Positions 1 through 13,282 of a DNA stretch of 64,000 bases are shown here, in pieces. The stretch's first letter is position 1, and each line of letters opens with the position of its first letter. The DNA is from Girardinichthys multiradiatus (taxonomy: Eukaryota; Chordata; Actinopteri; Cyprinodontiformes; Goodeidae). The notes beneath the pieces were generated by a model. It had not been told where the DNA came from. It saw only the letters and a list, made by a program, of their open reading frames with translations, and made no database searches. The stretch is from NCBI RefSeq assembly GCF_021462225.1, contig NC_061818.1:20533978-20597977 (forward strand), written 5' to 3'. The translations under genes and the position numbers were made by a program.

Positions 1-287
1 CACCCGTTTTGAGATTTATTGAGTTTTATTTTGAAATCAGCCTTAAATAAAATTATCTTCAAATCAGACTAAAAGACAGTTTTTATCCACAAGCTGTCAA
101 ACAAACTACTGAACAATAATACTGCATGAAACCACATCTGTGACACTTTATTTGCTTATTACTGCTGCATGATGTGTACTTTTTTTTGTACGCCATTAGT
201 GTTTTTGTTTTTATCGTGATTTGAACGGTTCTTCTTATCCTAAGCATTTTATCGCATTGTTTACTGCGTGTTAACCTGCATATGACA

Positions 288-328
288 AATAAACCATATT
301 AATGCCATATCAGTGTTGTTTGTTTTAT
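288..328 (+). terminator. Possible polyadenylation signal of a plus-strand gene lying left of the window
   Basis: AATAAA at 288-293 is followed 20-35 bp later by a GT-rich stretch (gtgttgtttgtttta). The first 330 bp are AT-rich with no ORF, as in a 3' UTR. In mammals the gene convergent with CACNG1 is HELZ, which would sit here on the plus strand. That identity is only a synteny guess, with no coding sequence to support it. Confidence 0.25.
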
Positions 329-1027
329 GAGCAGTTTGTCATCTGTGCTGTTGCTCCAAAATGCCGAACGCTAAAGTATTGCGTGGGGACGCAAAAGTAA
401 TAAATTTCCCCATGTCCCCTCACGGGCGTCCGTACCTTACCTCTTAAATCTTTAGAGCACATGCAGCCATTTTGTTGGTCAGATGAGACTTGACACATGA
501 TGGTACTTTTGGTTTGATGAATGAAGAGATGCAGGACTGATTTAATCCAGAATTTGTCTTACAAGTGTTCCTTAATCACTGGTGAACTTGATTACAACTA
601 AACACGTTTTACAAGCAGCAGACTGCGTGTTAACACCGTTGCATTCAACTCTCCTGAAGTTCGGTAATATTTGCGACTTTCCTGTCAGCTCTATGAGTTT
701 AATAGATAAGTCCTTACTTCTGACTTTACGTTGCAAATACAATTTTACCACGTCCAGTTCTCCACCTGCGTTTGTTCCCTCCATCCTGAACGCAGGTGGA
801 AAACATCGATCAGAAGCACTGCACTGTTGGCTTCTGGGTCGTGTAGTTCATTTGATTCGCATTATAGTATAGGCTTCTTGGAAAAAAAACTACACAATAG
901 CGGCATCGATTCAAGTTTTGTTTTCTTAAAGTTTATAACGAAGTCTCAGTTTTACATTTCCAAAGACAATTGATCCTAGTTTATTTTCCCTCCTATTGGT
1001 TAGTTCCCGCTCCCGTCTGCTCCCGTT

Positions 1028-1130
1028 CATTTTTTATCCTGTACCGTCCCAATCACGTGATCTTTACTGATGCTGTCTCCCGTCCCGCGGGATTCCCGTG
1101 GGAATCCCGTGACCCGTGGGACTCCCGAAA
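1028..1130. repeat. GC-rich dispersed-repeat fragment with CCCGTGGGA motifs
   Basis: Short runs of cccgtggga, cccgcggga and tcccgtg repeat directly and inverted over about 60 bp, preceded by ccgtcccaatcacgtgatc. This resembles internal pieces of fish non-autonomous hAT-type repeats. The family assignment is weak; the local repetition is visible. Confidence 0.35.
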
Positions 1131-1305
1131 AAATGTCAGCCTCTAGAACAGAGTGACCAGAATCTAATTGTGAATGTATCAATTTGTGGTTTAATGCTCT
1201 GATGAGATGCTGAAAAAACATTGTTAATTAATATTCTTATATCAGACAATACTACAAATTCAAAATATACAGTTGTGTCTTCGAATGTATTTATAGAAAA
1301 TCGTA

Positions 1306-1338
<33 letters not shown>

Positions 1339-1346
1339 TAGACAGA
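1306..1346. repeat. Microsatellite (ACAG)n
   Basis: About ten near-perfect tetranucleotide units with one gata interruption near the end. Confidence 0.95.
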
Positions 1347-3534
1347 TTTATCTGTCCAAGTGTTTTCAAAAGCCAGCTGAATTTGTTGTTAATATACAAC
1401 ATTGAATAGATTGTCTTTCTTTACATTATGAAGCATTAGCAGGCTGATATTATTAGCTGTTTACCTGCTGAATAGCAAAAACAAGCTAATGTCTTAGCAG
1501 TGTTGTGCAATTATAATAATTTGATTATGAATATTTATTAAAAATTATAATTACCAATCATAATTAAAAATGTTTCATTCCTGACCAAAATCACCCACAA
1601 TGTTTAGATTTTCAAAATATACTATGAAATAGTGATTATTAGGGTACTAGCACTAAATCACCATGTCACAACTGTATTATCAGACAGTTAACCAAAAAAG
1701 GGGTAATATGAGCACAGGCCTTCGGACAGCAAATCACATTTACATAAAGATAAAAAAAAAACACTTTTCTTTATAATTGTGTGAATGTTTTCATTGAAAT
1801 TTTCCACCTTACAGTCAAATATGCCAGGTAATGACATTATCCACTTGAAGCTAGTAACACTCTATAAACTGCAAAAAAAAAGAACAAATAATAATAACAA
1901 TAACAATAGTAAAATTGAAGATTAATCAACTGATGAGTAATGAACAACTGGAAAATGAGAAATTGTCAAAGCTTTGGATCAAATGAGAATGTGAACATCA
2001 TCACCAGAAATAACACTTAAGCATTAAATGATCACTACAGTCAATACCAGAAATGTATGGACAAATGTAGTGATGATAAGGTTAGCTCAGAGCTACTCAG
2101 AACACCAATGGCAAAGAGGGACCCAGCCTAACTCAACAAGCTAGTTAGCACCCAATGTGGCTAGGCTGTTAGAATGGTAAGCTGGCTTGTTTAAACCTGG
2201 TCCAAACAAAGGAAGAGCTGCATGCAGGATACAAGTGGGAGATGGAGTGAAATGGAAAAAGAAACAGGCCACCGAAAAATAAACAGTGCCCAAAGCACGG
2301 GAATGTTTCATTATCACAAAATAACTTCAAACAGTAAAAATCTGACTCAGTAGCTCACGTAAAAGCCGGTCGGTGGAACCCATGGTAACTTAAAAATAAA
2401 CATTGAAAAACCCCATCACTCGGCTGAAGTTGCAGAGGAAGCGTCAGCTCTATGGTTGAAGCAAACTGTTCAAAGTCACATAAAACTATCAACAATGATG
2501 ATCCTGGATGGTCCCATTTTCAACCTAAACTTCTGCCCAGACACATAGGCTTTTCTTGAAGAATGTCCTCTCGCCAGCAGGATCAACGTCGTCCCAATCT
2601 GGAATGGTAACTCTGGCCTGCACAAAAACGTGTCATCTTCTAGGTATACAGAGCTGCAAAACTGGGATTGCAAATTGCTATAACCAGCTCTTTTTCCGGG
2701 ATAATTAATGTGAGTAAGATCAGCTGTGTACGCATACAGCTAGATCTTAAAACTTCGTTAAGCTTCCTTTGAGGGAAAAATTTCACCTCAATGAATGCTG
2801 GGAGGTGTAGTTTGATCAGTCCTTCTTTCCGGTAGATGATGGCCCAACACTTTTTTGACCCTGTGATTGGTTAAAGCTATTAACTTCTGTCTTAACCGCA
2901 TATTACCCAGCATTTGGGTTGAAGAAATAACTCAAGAGATGCTTTACACTCACTGTATGACTTTCACATTACTGTATTTGTTTTTTGAGATTTTCTGAAG
3001 CAGTACAATGGAGTGGCTGTTAAATTAGCATTAGAGTTAGATGGGGTATTGTTTTCATATTCCTGTCAGGTATCTTCAGGTTCTTCAGTCAGTTTCATGT
3101 TTAATGTTTTTTCTTTCTATTCATATCACAATTTCCTATTGAGAGAACAAAACAGGCAATCCAGCTACAATGAGATCACTTTTGTTTACATTACTGTATG
3201 TGTCTCGCCATAGAAAAACCCCCAACTAAATGAAAGTCCATGAAATTAAATCTAAGACTGGTCCACTTATCAAATTGATGTTTTTAGCTCTAAACCCCCT
3301 TTATGGCCAGAAGTTGTTCACAGCCACCTCCCGGGAGGCTCAACAGGCCATTATAACCTGTGAATACCAAACAACAAATTCTGCACGAGGGAGACTGAGG
3401 CGATGATGACATCTTTCAGCAATATAGACAATGTTACCACACAAGCTTGCTGACCCATAGGAAGCTGAGTCCCCAGAATTTAAATGTGTTGGCTGGGGTT
3501 TCCTGCCAACTTTAATACCTCTTAACTGAACAAC

Positions 3535-4575
3535 AGTTTGTCACAGGACAACCATAAACCTTTGGGAGTTTATGTGATATAGACCAACACAAAGACAAAC
3601 ATGGTTTTGAAATAAAAAAATAAAAAATTATATTAGTGTGGTTTCATATACATACATATGTATTCAGCTCCTTATAATCCAATACACCAGAATAAAATCC
3701 AATACCTACATATTAATAATTAACTATAATTATTATTAATTAACATACATACAAACCTATCTAGAAATGGTTGTCCATCTCATTTGAGCTTTTAATCTAT
3801 TCATTTATCCACTTCTGTGCTAGAAAGGACAAAACAAATAAGAGAATCAGCTAAAAGTTTTATTTCTGTAGGTGATTCTATAGCAGCTGCAGTGATTTGC
3901 AGCTGAAGTGGAAGAATCTGTTGCTAGGATAGCAATTAGTTCTACATGCCACAAATTTTGCATTTATAGAAGAGACAAGAAGAAAGCCATTGTTAAGAGA
4001 ATTTCCATTTAAGTTTTACCATTAACCATGTAAAAGGCACAGCAAACATGTGAAAGAAGATGCTCTAGTCAAAGAAAATTAACACTCCAGGTCACCCTAA
4101 ACACATTGTCCCTATTCTGACACATGGCAGTGGCAGCAGTATGCTGTGGAAATGCCTTTTTTTGAGCAGCTGGTCAGAATTGATGGGAAGATGGGTGGAG
4201 CTAAATTAAGGACAATCCTGGAGGAAAACTTGTGAGAGGTTCACTCTCCTGCAGAACAATGACCCTAAACGTCTACTAAGAGCAATAATGCAATGGTTTA
4301 GATAAAACCATATTCATGTGTTGGAATGGCCCAGTCAAAGTCCAGCACTAAATCATACTGAGATTCTGTGGCAGCACAAGGAAGAAAGGGCAAAAAATCG
4401 ATCTAGATCTGGACAGTTGGTAGAATACCCCAAAGATGGTTAAAAAAATATTGACTCAGGAGGACTAAATACAAGTTAAAGTTACTTTAGTTTTAAAATT
4501 TTAAAATCATTTGTCTTTTTTATTAATTTTCACAATTATGCAATAATTTGTGTAATCACATAAAATACCAGTTTG
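3535..4575 (+). mobile_element. Degenerate Tc1-like transposon relic
   Basis: The left part has the Tc1-like terminal phrase ttatgtgatatagaccaacacaaag, and the right end has the matching cacaattatgcaataatttg...cacataaaat. Between them is decayed plus-strand transposase sequence: aacatgtgaaagaagatgctct (about 4045), then the HGSGSSM-like region at about 4125, and caatgaccctaaac with ggaatggcccagtcaaag near 4255-4340, which correspond to the DDE catalytic region. No open frame survives, and about 3620-4020 may be unrelated inserted sequence. Boundaries are approximate. Confidence 0.65.
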
Positions 4576-7500
4576 CAGCGCAGTGCAATTACTACTACTT
4601 TGTGCTGCCTTGTCTTGTTCCCAAGCTATAATAACGATGCACACACATGACAAAGTTTTAATTAATGAGCCCAAAAAACAAAGTTTTTTAAAAAACCTAT
4701 TAAGAATTTGGTGGTATTATTATGCAAAATGTAAAAAAGCTATAAAAAAACTAGAGGGAAATTAAAAAGAAGACAGAGGAAAAGGATGAATAAGGATCAG
4801 TGGGAGGAGGTCAAGCTAATATAAGCAAGACAGAGACAGAAAAGATAACAATCCTACAGGTGGAAGCTAATAAATTCATCTGCAGGGCCCTAAGGTGCTG
4901 GCAAGGCTGTGATAAAAGTTATCCCCACATATACCTCCCCTCACTTTCCCTTTCACCTGAGTAGTGGGAACAAAGACACTGTGAATTTATGAGTTTCCCT
5001 TTCACAATATTACTGATGATAAATGCTTCTCTTCGGCTTTTCCGCTCATATGGTTCTTGATGACAGACTTCTGGTGTGTTTCAAGTCTGAACCTAAATGA
5101 ATAGGACCGATTTCATTTATCATTGTTGATTATATTGGTTTTAGGCAGAAGGCGTTTTAATGAAAATAATAACTATGAAGTCGGCCAAATAATATTTAAT
5201 TCATTCTCTTTTTACTCTGGTTTGTGATTCTTCCTAGCATTTTATCTTAATCTTGCTCTTCTGATATGTAGTTTTTTTTTACCTTCTAATTGATTCGCAA
5301 TGAACACCTGGGAGAATGATATGTTCTTAAATTTTGCAAATAACAAATGAGGAAATGTGACACGCTCCAATACTCTTTCCTCTGCTTTGCAATTTGCCTC
5401 TGAGTTTTCATTAACCTGTGGAGAGTTGAGGTGAACATCAAGACATCTCTTTCCTGTTGTAAAGGGCTTGTTGTGTTTGACAGCCAGGCTCAGTCACCCG
5501 CATCAGACTGAAATGCGATGGATTATTAACATAGGCACCTTACTCCCTCGAGGAACAGCAGTGTTTGAATGAAAATCAGCAAATATTTCCATCTGCTTTT
5601 TCTTTGGCATCACATTTATAATAAAAGCAAGAATTATATGTGGGAAATGACAGTGTAACAGAGATTCAGCTGTAAGCTTATTTTCTGTTCTTCTCTGTAA
5701 CTGTAAAAATGGAAGCAGCATTGTGGGTGTGAGTGCTGCACAGCATGGGATTGGGATAGGAAGCTCAGCATGAAGCAGGAGGGAACAGGAGAGAACCGGA
5801 GGGATGTATGCAGCTCTGACCAAGAGTCAGTTTTTTACACCTCTTGTTCCTTATTTCAGGCTACTAGTAATAAGTCTCCCTTGGTTGAAGTCACACACTC
5901 CTCACAATAGTTGGAAGGTATTATTTGAACACCAGCAGTTACGTCCGTTCCTACTTTCATGTTAGCTGCTCTGTTTTTAGAAATCCCCAAACAGAGAATA
6001 TCAATATCTGACATTGCTCATTACTTGTGTATTAAGCTTAACCACAGATTGGTCTAAAAGTTATCCATCCGTGTTAACGCTTCCGGTATTGCTTTTATAT
6101 ATATATATATATATATATCAACCAACCTTGGTCAGGCTTGTATGCTGCTGCTCCTGTTTAATAAGTTTCCAGCTGAAAGGTCTGAGACTCAATGATCAAG
6201 GTTGCATCGGTTGCTGCAGGTCTTGGTCTGCAGAGATGTGGACTTCAGCTTGTGACTTATATTCAAGTTGTACTTATATTGCAAAATAAAGGCTTCATCT
6301 TGACTTTGACTTGTGCTATAAAGATTTAAGGCTTGATTCAGAAATCCGTACGTCTCGTAGTGTTGAAGTCAAGACCACCTAACCCAAGAGCCCAGTCAAG
6401 ACCAAAACCAACAAAAGACCAGGACTTTGAGAGGGAAAGACCTATTGCAACACCACAACTAAACCAGTGCAAGATATGTCTGAAGAACCTAAAGGTTGTC
6501 AAGAAAAACTGATGCTGCAGCATTCTGAACATCGCTATTAAGTGAGTTACCACTGATTGAATGTATTGTGTTATTTTACTGCACTTTAAAGCTACCAAGT
6601 TGTCAAACATATAAATCGGCATATAATTGACTCAAATCGGTATAAGGGACAATAATTCCTGTTCAGTACGTCTGTAATCTAAATTCTTCTTTTAGATATG
6701 TAAATCGTGTAAACCATATATCTCCTGTCATAACAGGATTGTTCATAGGTGGGCGGACAGCCTGGAAAGAGTTAGATAATGAGATGGCATTAATCTGATC
6801 CACGTTCTCTTTGCTGGAGGTCAAACAACTGGCAGCTTTTGTCAGCTGTGAAAACAACCATACATGAAACAGAGGAAACTTCATTTTGTTATGGCTGCCA
6901 TGCCAGGATACTGAGGTAAATAACATGAGAGAATAATGTCAACCCAAATCAGTAACAGTCTTCTAAGGAGCTTAAAGCAGAGATACATAGATGAGATGAT
7001 TGTGAAGTTTAGGTTTGTAAAAGAAGAAAATCGGAGGAGTGTTTTCTCCCTTTCATCCTTATGTTGACCCAATTTTACTCCCAACTATTAAAAATAGGAG
7101 AGAAGTTTGTACATAAATTGCATTTAAAGCACAAACTGGACCATTCAAGGAAATCAAAATTCATTGAGCAATCATTACAAACCACTGTGCCTGACACAGC
7201 ACATGTTTTCCCTTCTCTCTTTCCATGTCATGGTCACTATGGTGATTATCAAGCTTTGACCAAAGATAATTTTTTTTAATGAGAAAAAACCAAACGTGAG
7301 CTTGAGAAAACTTTTGGCTGTGCTTGTATGCTTTTCCTCCCACAATGTTTCTGAATGAGTCACAGGGCTGCTTGATGGAGATGAGAGCTTTTACCAATCA
7401 GGCGAGTAAAAACAAATATAAAAAAATTGTTATTCTGAGTCATTCAAAAGGTACAATTAGCTGTGTGGTAGCTCACAGAGCACCTGAAAGCAGGGTACAA

Positions 7501-7970
7501 ATGCACAATACTCGCTGTAGTTTTTGTACAAAAAAAAAACATGGGGCCCAAAAGCTGGGTCTCTTAATGGAGACAGCAAAAACAAAGCAAAAATGCATAC
7601 ACACATTTAGGAATTCTCTTTTTTAATCTTGTTAAATCTTACAGGATTTCTGAAGTCGAACATGTAAAAAGTTACATTACAAAAAAGTGTTTTTGTTGTG
7701 GCTGAAGGATAGCATTTTACTGAGCCATAGCTTCAAACAACCTTTAGCTATAACACCTAGAGGAAAATGGAAAAAATAGCAACAGAAACCAATTCCTTGT
7801 TTCTGTTCAATGAATACATAAAGTACAGGAAGTTACAAAAGTTGAAGCTTAAAACTCCAATTCCTTCAAAGGTTGTAATGAATCATGCCTGTTCAGCGAA
7901 TACTATTTTAGTTCTGTTTGCTGACACATTTTTAGCAACAGTAAATAAGTCAATAGGACTGTCATTATGT
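4576..7970. other. Intergenic stretch, nothing recognised
   Basis: Longest open frames (for example 5503-5823 minus) have no family resemblance or splice context. It contains a TA microsatellite at 6095-6119 and otherwise plain AT-rich DNA. Confidence 0.55.
6095..6119. repeat. Microsatellite (TA)n
   Basis: Twelve or so uninterrupted TA dinucleotides. Confidence 0.95.
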
Positions 7971-7974
7971 TCGA

Positions 7975-8760
7975 AATACCTCGGACCCACATATAGAGAA
8001 CACTCAGGAGGAGGAAGTAAAATAAAGATTGTTTATTGAAGATATAATCAGGAATGGACAAAATATCTCACTGTAAGGAGAGAAGTGAAGAGAATGGATG
8101 AGTACGGGTAACTGAGGGAAAAACGAAACTAAGAGCAAATAGTTATTTTGATACGGAGATCGGCTTACTGAGTTATGATGGTCAGGTCGCCAGGGGGAAT
8201 GAGATTCAGGATCCAGGTCTTAAGCAGGTATATCCGTAGAGAGTTCACTTGGTGCTGCTCTGTGGAGCTCAGGTTACAGTAAACAAGTTCGATGTGCGGT
8301 GGCTTACATTGGAGGGTGGACAGGGTACGCTTGGCTTGGCTCAGGAGACGAAGAGGACAGGAAGCTGCCAGCTTGATGCGAATCCAAACGAAGGTAGATC
8401 ACAGCATAGGAATCCTCAGAACGAAGACAGGCTTGATCATCCAGAGTAACTTTCAGAAACATAGTCCAGAAAACTCAGTAGTTTAGAGCCAAAGCTTAGG
8501 CTTTCAAAATCTGCTGAGGCACAAAAAACAAAGTTAAACGAGGTCGAAGTACGAAGCATAACTTGGAGTGTTGCTAGAGTTTGTACCACTGTGGCAAAAC
8601 ACTCTTGCATTGAAGTGCTGGCAGCCTCCTGCTTAAATACTCCTCCTGGCAATCAGTGGAATAAGTCGCACCTGTCACCCAGCACACCTGAGAATAAGCA
8701 CATGTAGCAAGCACAAAAACACAAACACACACCCAGATCCTGACAAGGACCATGCTAAAG
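7975..8760. repeat. Dispersed repeat, probably non-autonomous hAT-like or similar element
   Basis: A GC-richer block of nearly 800 bp without coding potential. It opens with gacccacatat...aagattgtttattga and closes with tactcctcctggcaatcagtgg...cacctgt...gatcctgacaagg. The layout (a ccca(c/g)atgcaga-type start, a poly-TTTATT stretch, an ending with cacctg and ctgacaa) resembles similar blocks at 33170-33740 and, reversed, 35900-36355. No target-site duplication could be fixed. Confidence 0.4.
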
Positions 8761-8867
8761 CTGGCATCCATTTTGGCACTGAGCAGAAAATCTAAGATTT
8801 TTAAACGGTCAAACAGACTGAACAGATTAGTTAAACCTTGGATCTTACTTCTAGTAGTCATTGGGCA

Positions 8868-9110
8868 AGAGGTAAGGTACACCCTGGGCAGGTCCATCAC
8901 AGGGCAACACACACACACACGCACACATACTAAAAGGCAATTTAGACAGACCAGTTAACCTAACATGCATATTTTTTGGGCAATGTGAGGAAGCCAGAGT
9001 ACACAAGGAGAACCCACCCATGCATGGGGAGAAGATGCCAACTTCATGCAGAAAGACTGAAAGAACCCAGGACCTTCTAGCTGCAAGGCGACAGCCCATC
9101 AACCAGAGCA
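8868..9110 (-). mobile_element. Retroposed LINE-2-like 3' tail / SINE-like repeat, copy 1
   Basis: Shares a long run of phrases with 49743-50090: ggtacaccctgg, aggtcc/cgccagtccatc(g/a)cagggcaacac, a CA-rich stretch, aatttagacagacc, ccagttaacctaac, catgcatggggagaa, gcaaacttcatgcagaaag and caggaccttct. This is one of the commonest fish interspersed sequences. I assign it to an L2/Maui-type LINE tail or a SINE derived from it; the strand is that implied by the tail in other copies. Confidence 0.65.
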
Positions 9111-11905
9111 GGTATGGTCACCACACTGTAAAAACATACAAATCTGTCTGCTTATTGAGTAATAATCATGTTTGCTTCAACCAGGCTTTTTGCAGCATGT
9201 CAGATAAAGCACTGAAATAAATACATTTTATTTTTTACAAGCAGAAAAAATCCTGACAGATTAGTCATTTACCAAAATAATCATTAGCTGCAGCTCTGGA
9301 GTTAAAATCTGTAAACATTAGGAGGTCTTCCATGCAGTTTTAGATGGTTTTTATTGATTAACAGGGGCTATTAAAAAAGCAACATTTTGGAAATAACAAT
9401 CCTAATTTCTAAAATCCAAGCAAAACTAAAGAAAGCCTGAACAGACCAAAAAAGATCCTACAATAAAGGCTTTTCCAGTATGAATAATGTTTTGCAACAT
9501 TGCTTAAAACGTGGTTTAATAGCATATTCTTTGCATTCTCTTCCCTATTCAAGTTCTTTGCACCAAGAAGAAATGTATTTGTGAAATAAAATTTCACATA
9601 CAAGAAATTATGTGGAACTTATGAGATAATAATTAGGGGAAAATAATTTATAGACATTTCTGCTATTTGCCTATTTCTTTTAATAAAATCTTTGAAAAGG
9701 TTTTGTCGTTTTCATAATTACCTTGTGTTGGCTTTGTCATTGTGAGAGCCATTCATTTCTCCTCTTCCTGTCACTGTTCTTTTACATAACATGAAAAAAA
9801 AAACAACATAATAGCAGTGCTCAAATCTATTTTTCCACAAAGGCTGGACTGAAAAACGCCTCCATGCTCATTATTCTTAACAACTGCTTCCTTTGCATTG
9901 GGTCTATGTGTTTTATATAAATATTCTTAATAAGAAAAGCAAAAAAACTTAAAATGAAGATGGGAGACTTGGGCTTTAATGTCATCCTAAACATTTGTGG
10001 TGGAATATTTTTTTGTTAATTTCATGAGATACACACAATCCACTGTTAGAATTATTCAAAAGTGTCGCTTTTATATTTAGTGTTCAAAATTTATTATTCA
10101 CCACCATCCATCAATCTATCCACCTTCTATACACTGGTGTCTAAAGTCTTTTATGTATAGTTTGTATGGTTGCTTGAACTGATCTGTTTGAACAGATTTA
10201 GCAGCGGCTTCCATCCAACAGCGATAGCTAAACTCAACACAACCAGAAGGTAAAGGGAGATGCAATAATGGGAATTGTGTAATCAGTATGAATATGTGTA
10301 TGTCTGATTTTTTTTGTCTATTTTAATTTATTTATTGTTCTATTCACAGACCAGATGGCTTTTTTCCCCAATGTCTTTGGTTTTTTTACCTTTTGTACCT
10401 GTGTTTCTGGTGTGTTTTGTTTTCCATTTACTTCTTGTTATGTTATTTCCAGGTGATCTTGGGTTGAGGTTATGTGTTGATTGTTATGCAGTAGGTGTTG
10501 TCCTCAGTGTAGAGCTTAGTCTTTGTTTATATCCAGGTTCAGAAATCCAGATTCTTTATTCTCAGTGGAACAGGTACAACAAAAAGTAAGGTGAAATTTA
10601 TTTTGATAATCTATCTTCTTTGGTGCATTGTGTTGTCTTTACTTCCTGTTGTCCTTTTTTAACCTGTTTTTCATCGCTTTGGTCTTGTGGTTCTAGTCAC
10701 CTTCTCTGGTCTGCTCTGTTTAGTTATTGTTCCCCTGTTGGGCTTATTAGTCATTCAATTCTGTACCCAACTATAACCTTTCTGTTTGGTCATCTCCAAG
10801 GCCGCGGGAAGGGATGGGGAGGGTGAGGCACCCTCTCTTGACGACAGATGACACATATTGGAAATATGTACAAAAACACAATCAATTAATATAAGTAAAA
10901 CTTAACTATTGTTGTGTGTGCTTGTTTCACGGCTACAGTTTGATAGAAATTTGGCTCATTTGATTATGTTTATTGTCACACCTAAAATGTAAGACTATGT
11001 AATAAGGTGAAAACTGGCATTGCAGAAGTAACTTTTTATACTTTTTTATTTGCTGGCCCATTTTTTGGCCTTCGGAAATCTGATAACCTCCTCCGGCAGA
11101 CAAATGTTTAAGGTTTTGTTTAACTCTTATTATGCTTTTTTCAACAAGCAAGTAAAATTTTATGTAAAAAATAATCCTCTCCTTCACCTTTTTGTTAGTT
11201 TGTTTAAAAATGACCCTGAATCTAAATCAGTTTTTTAAGTTTAACAGCACTGTATCCACCTCGGTTACTTCAAATCACAAAAATTATGCGAAAAACCTGT
11301 TATATGTGGGAATAATCTAAATGTGTGGCATATTTTTTTTATTTGTGGGTGAAAACCTGAGAGAATATGATGAGATATTTACATATTTATCCCGTACTGA
11401 TGTATGGAAACACTTGTTTGAAATATCATTAACCATTAAGCTGTCCATGCTATGCACTATCAGCAAGATACTTTCTGGATATCATCAGACACTTAAGTTC
11501 GGTTTGCTGCAGTAAGATGCTAGTTGTGCAGCAAGAATTGCAATTTCCAAAATGAACTACATACAGAGAGAATGCAGCGCTGACAAAATGTTGCAGAGGC
11601 ACATGATGGAGTTTAGTTTAGATAAAAATAATAATCATGTTGTCGCTGATACAGAGATTCGGTTTGGTACACCCTCGTTTGTCTCATTCTCACTGCAGCT
11701 GAATGAGAAATGTTAATGTTTCTACACTGTGAACTTTAGTGATAACTGGCAGTCTTCTTTGTTTTGTTTTGGTGTCGCTTTTTAATGCTGTGCGATGGAC
11801 CGTAGCGTTATGGACTTAGTCCTGCACATAAACATTCTGCCTGTGTTCAAGTTTAAACCAACACAGTATTTGTTTGTTTGCATGCCGAGCTGAAAGGGAT
11901 GTACC

Positions 11906-11931
11906 GACACACACACACACACACACACACA
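11906..11931. repeat. Microsatellite (AC)n
   Basis: About thirteen uninterrupted AC units. Confidence 0.95.
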
Positions 11932-12591
11932 ATAGTCATATGTCCCCCGGCAACCCTAGGTGAAATGCATTCACATAGCTGCTGTGCCTTTCACCACTCC
12001 TTTTGTCATCCCAGAACCATCTGAGTGTTTATCATGGTATTTCTGTCTCTTACTGTTGTTCCTGTTTCTCTAAGTTATGACTAGACTTTTCATCATTACA
12101 TACTCACCTTTTCACAAGACTGCTTTTCTCCTGGCTGTATTTAGATCCTCAAAATACACAAAAGATAAGAGGCCTTGTGGGGAAATCTGAGTACTTATAT
12201 ATTCATGCATGTGCATGGAGAACATGCAATTTCCAGGACATTCTGGCTCTGAGAAAACAGCAGTAACACTGTTTTACACACCATCTCTCCACATTTCTAT
12301 AATTTATTAGAAAGTTTCTGCCCTCTTCTCTGAAGACTTGTTTGAACCTCCTGAAACTAACAGCTTTTGCAAAACACAGAATATGTCTTCAAACATATGA
12401 GTCAAAGTAACAAAAATTAACTTGAAATGAATTGAAGGTGTGAAATACTGAACAAGGTAAAAGTGAGTGCTGTAAAAACCGTGATTAATTTCGCCTCTGT
12501 GAAAATTAGAATCCGTGAATGTGAAGGTCATTCAAATGACAACATGGTAAATATTAATGTTATAAATAAGGCAGCAGCCCAGGGCGATTTC

Positions 12592-12592
12592 A

Positions 12593-12624
<32 letters not shown>

Positions 12625-12672
12625 CATAATGATTTAAAAAAATATATATATATAATGATTTAAATATATATC
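12592..12672. repeat. AT-rich imperfect tandem repeat
   Basis: TA dinucleotide runs interrupted twice by a short unit taatgattta(a), giving an imperfect duplicated arrangement. Confidence 0.85.
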
Positions 12673-13282
12673 TAGATAAACTAAAACCACAGAGAGCACA
12701 TCACCAATCAATTGCAGGACCGAGTAGCTTCGTCTGGGTCAAGAAGGCTGAGAGGTGTATAATGTTTATCCATCAGTAGTAAAAGAAAGAAGGTAAATAA
12801 TTATGTAATGTTAAATAGTGATTACAATATCAAATATATCAAATAAATCTTGTCATCATTCATCAATATGAGATTAAATCCCTTTTCTGAAGAAGTGTAA
12901 AGAATTAGATAAAATAGAAAGAAGCCTCAATGTGACTTATATAGAAGAAGGAACAGTAGAAATGAGCAACTAATTTAACTGTCTAGGGATCATCTAGTTT
13001 TTGTGTCAAGCTGCTGTAACTGTTTGTTCTGTTTCATAGCCAGCTGAATCCAAATTAATTTTATTCATAGACAGGAATGGGGTCCCCATGTTCCCACTTT
13101 AATTTAAAGTTAGTCACATTCAGCTAAAAGAAAGATCAGCGGGGTCAACACTCTTTATTTCTTCAACATATAAAAGAAAAGAACAGAAAAGAGAATCTAA
13201 ATAGATACTTTTGAAGCTGGTGCTGTGAACCAGCAACAGAATATCAACGATTGGTTTATTCTGAAAGTATAAGGAAATTATA

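Larger units (their letters stand above)
361..3534. other. Intergenic stretch without recognisable gene
   Basis: No exon-like peptide was recognised on either strand; ORFs here are short and resemble no family I know. It holds the GC-rich CCCGTGGGA-type block at about 1020-1130 and the tetranucleotide repeat at 1306-1346. The rest is AT-rich unassigned DNA. Confidence 0.6.
9111..13282. other. Intergenic stretch without recognisable gene
   Basis: Short ORFs only. It contains a CA microsatellite (11906-11931) and an AT-repeat block (12592-12672). Nothing else was assigned. Confidence 0.55.

Noticed and set aside
5503..5823. 106-codon minus-strand open frame
   Set aside because: Low-complexity leucine-rich translation with no motif, no splice context and no family resemblance; expected by chance at this length.
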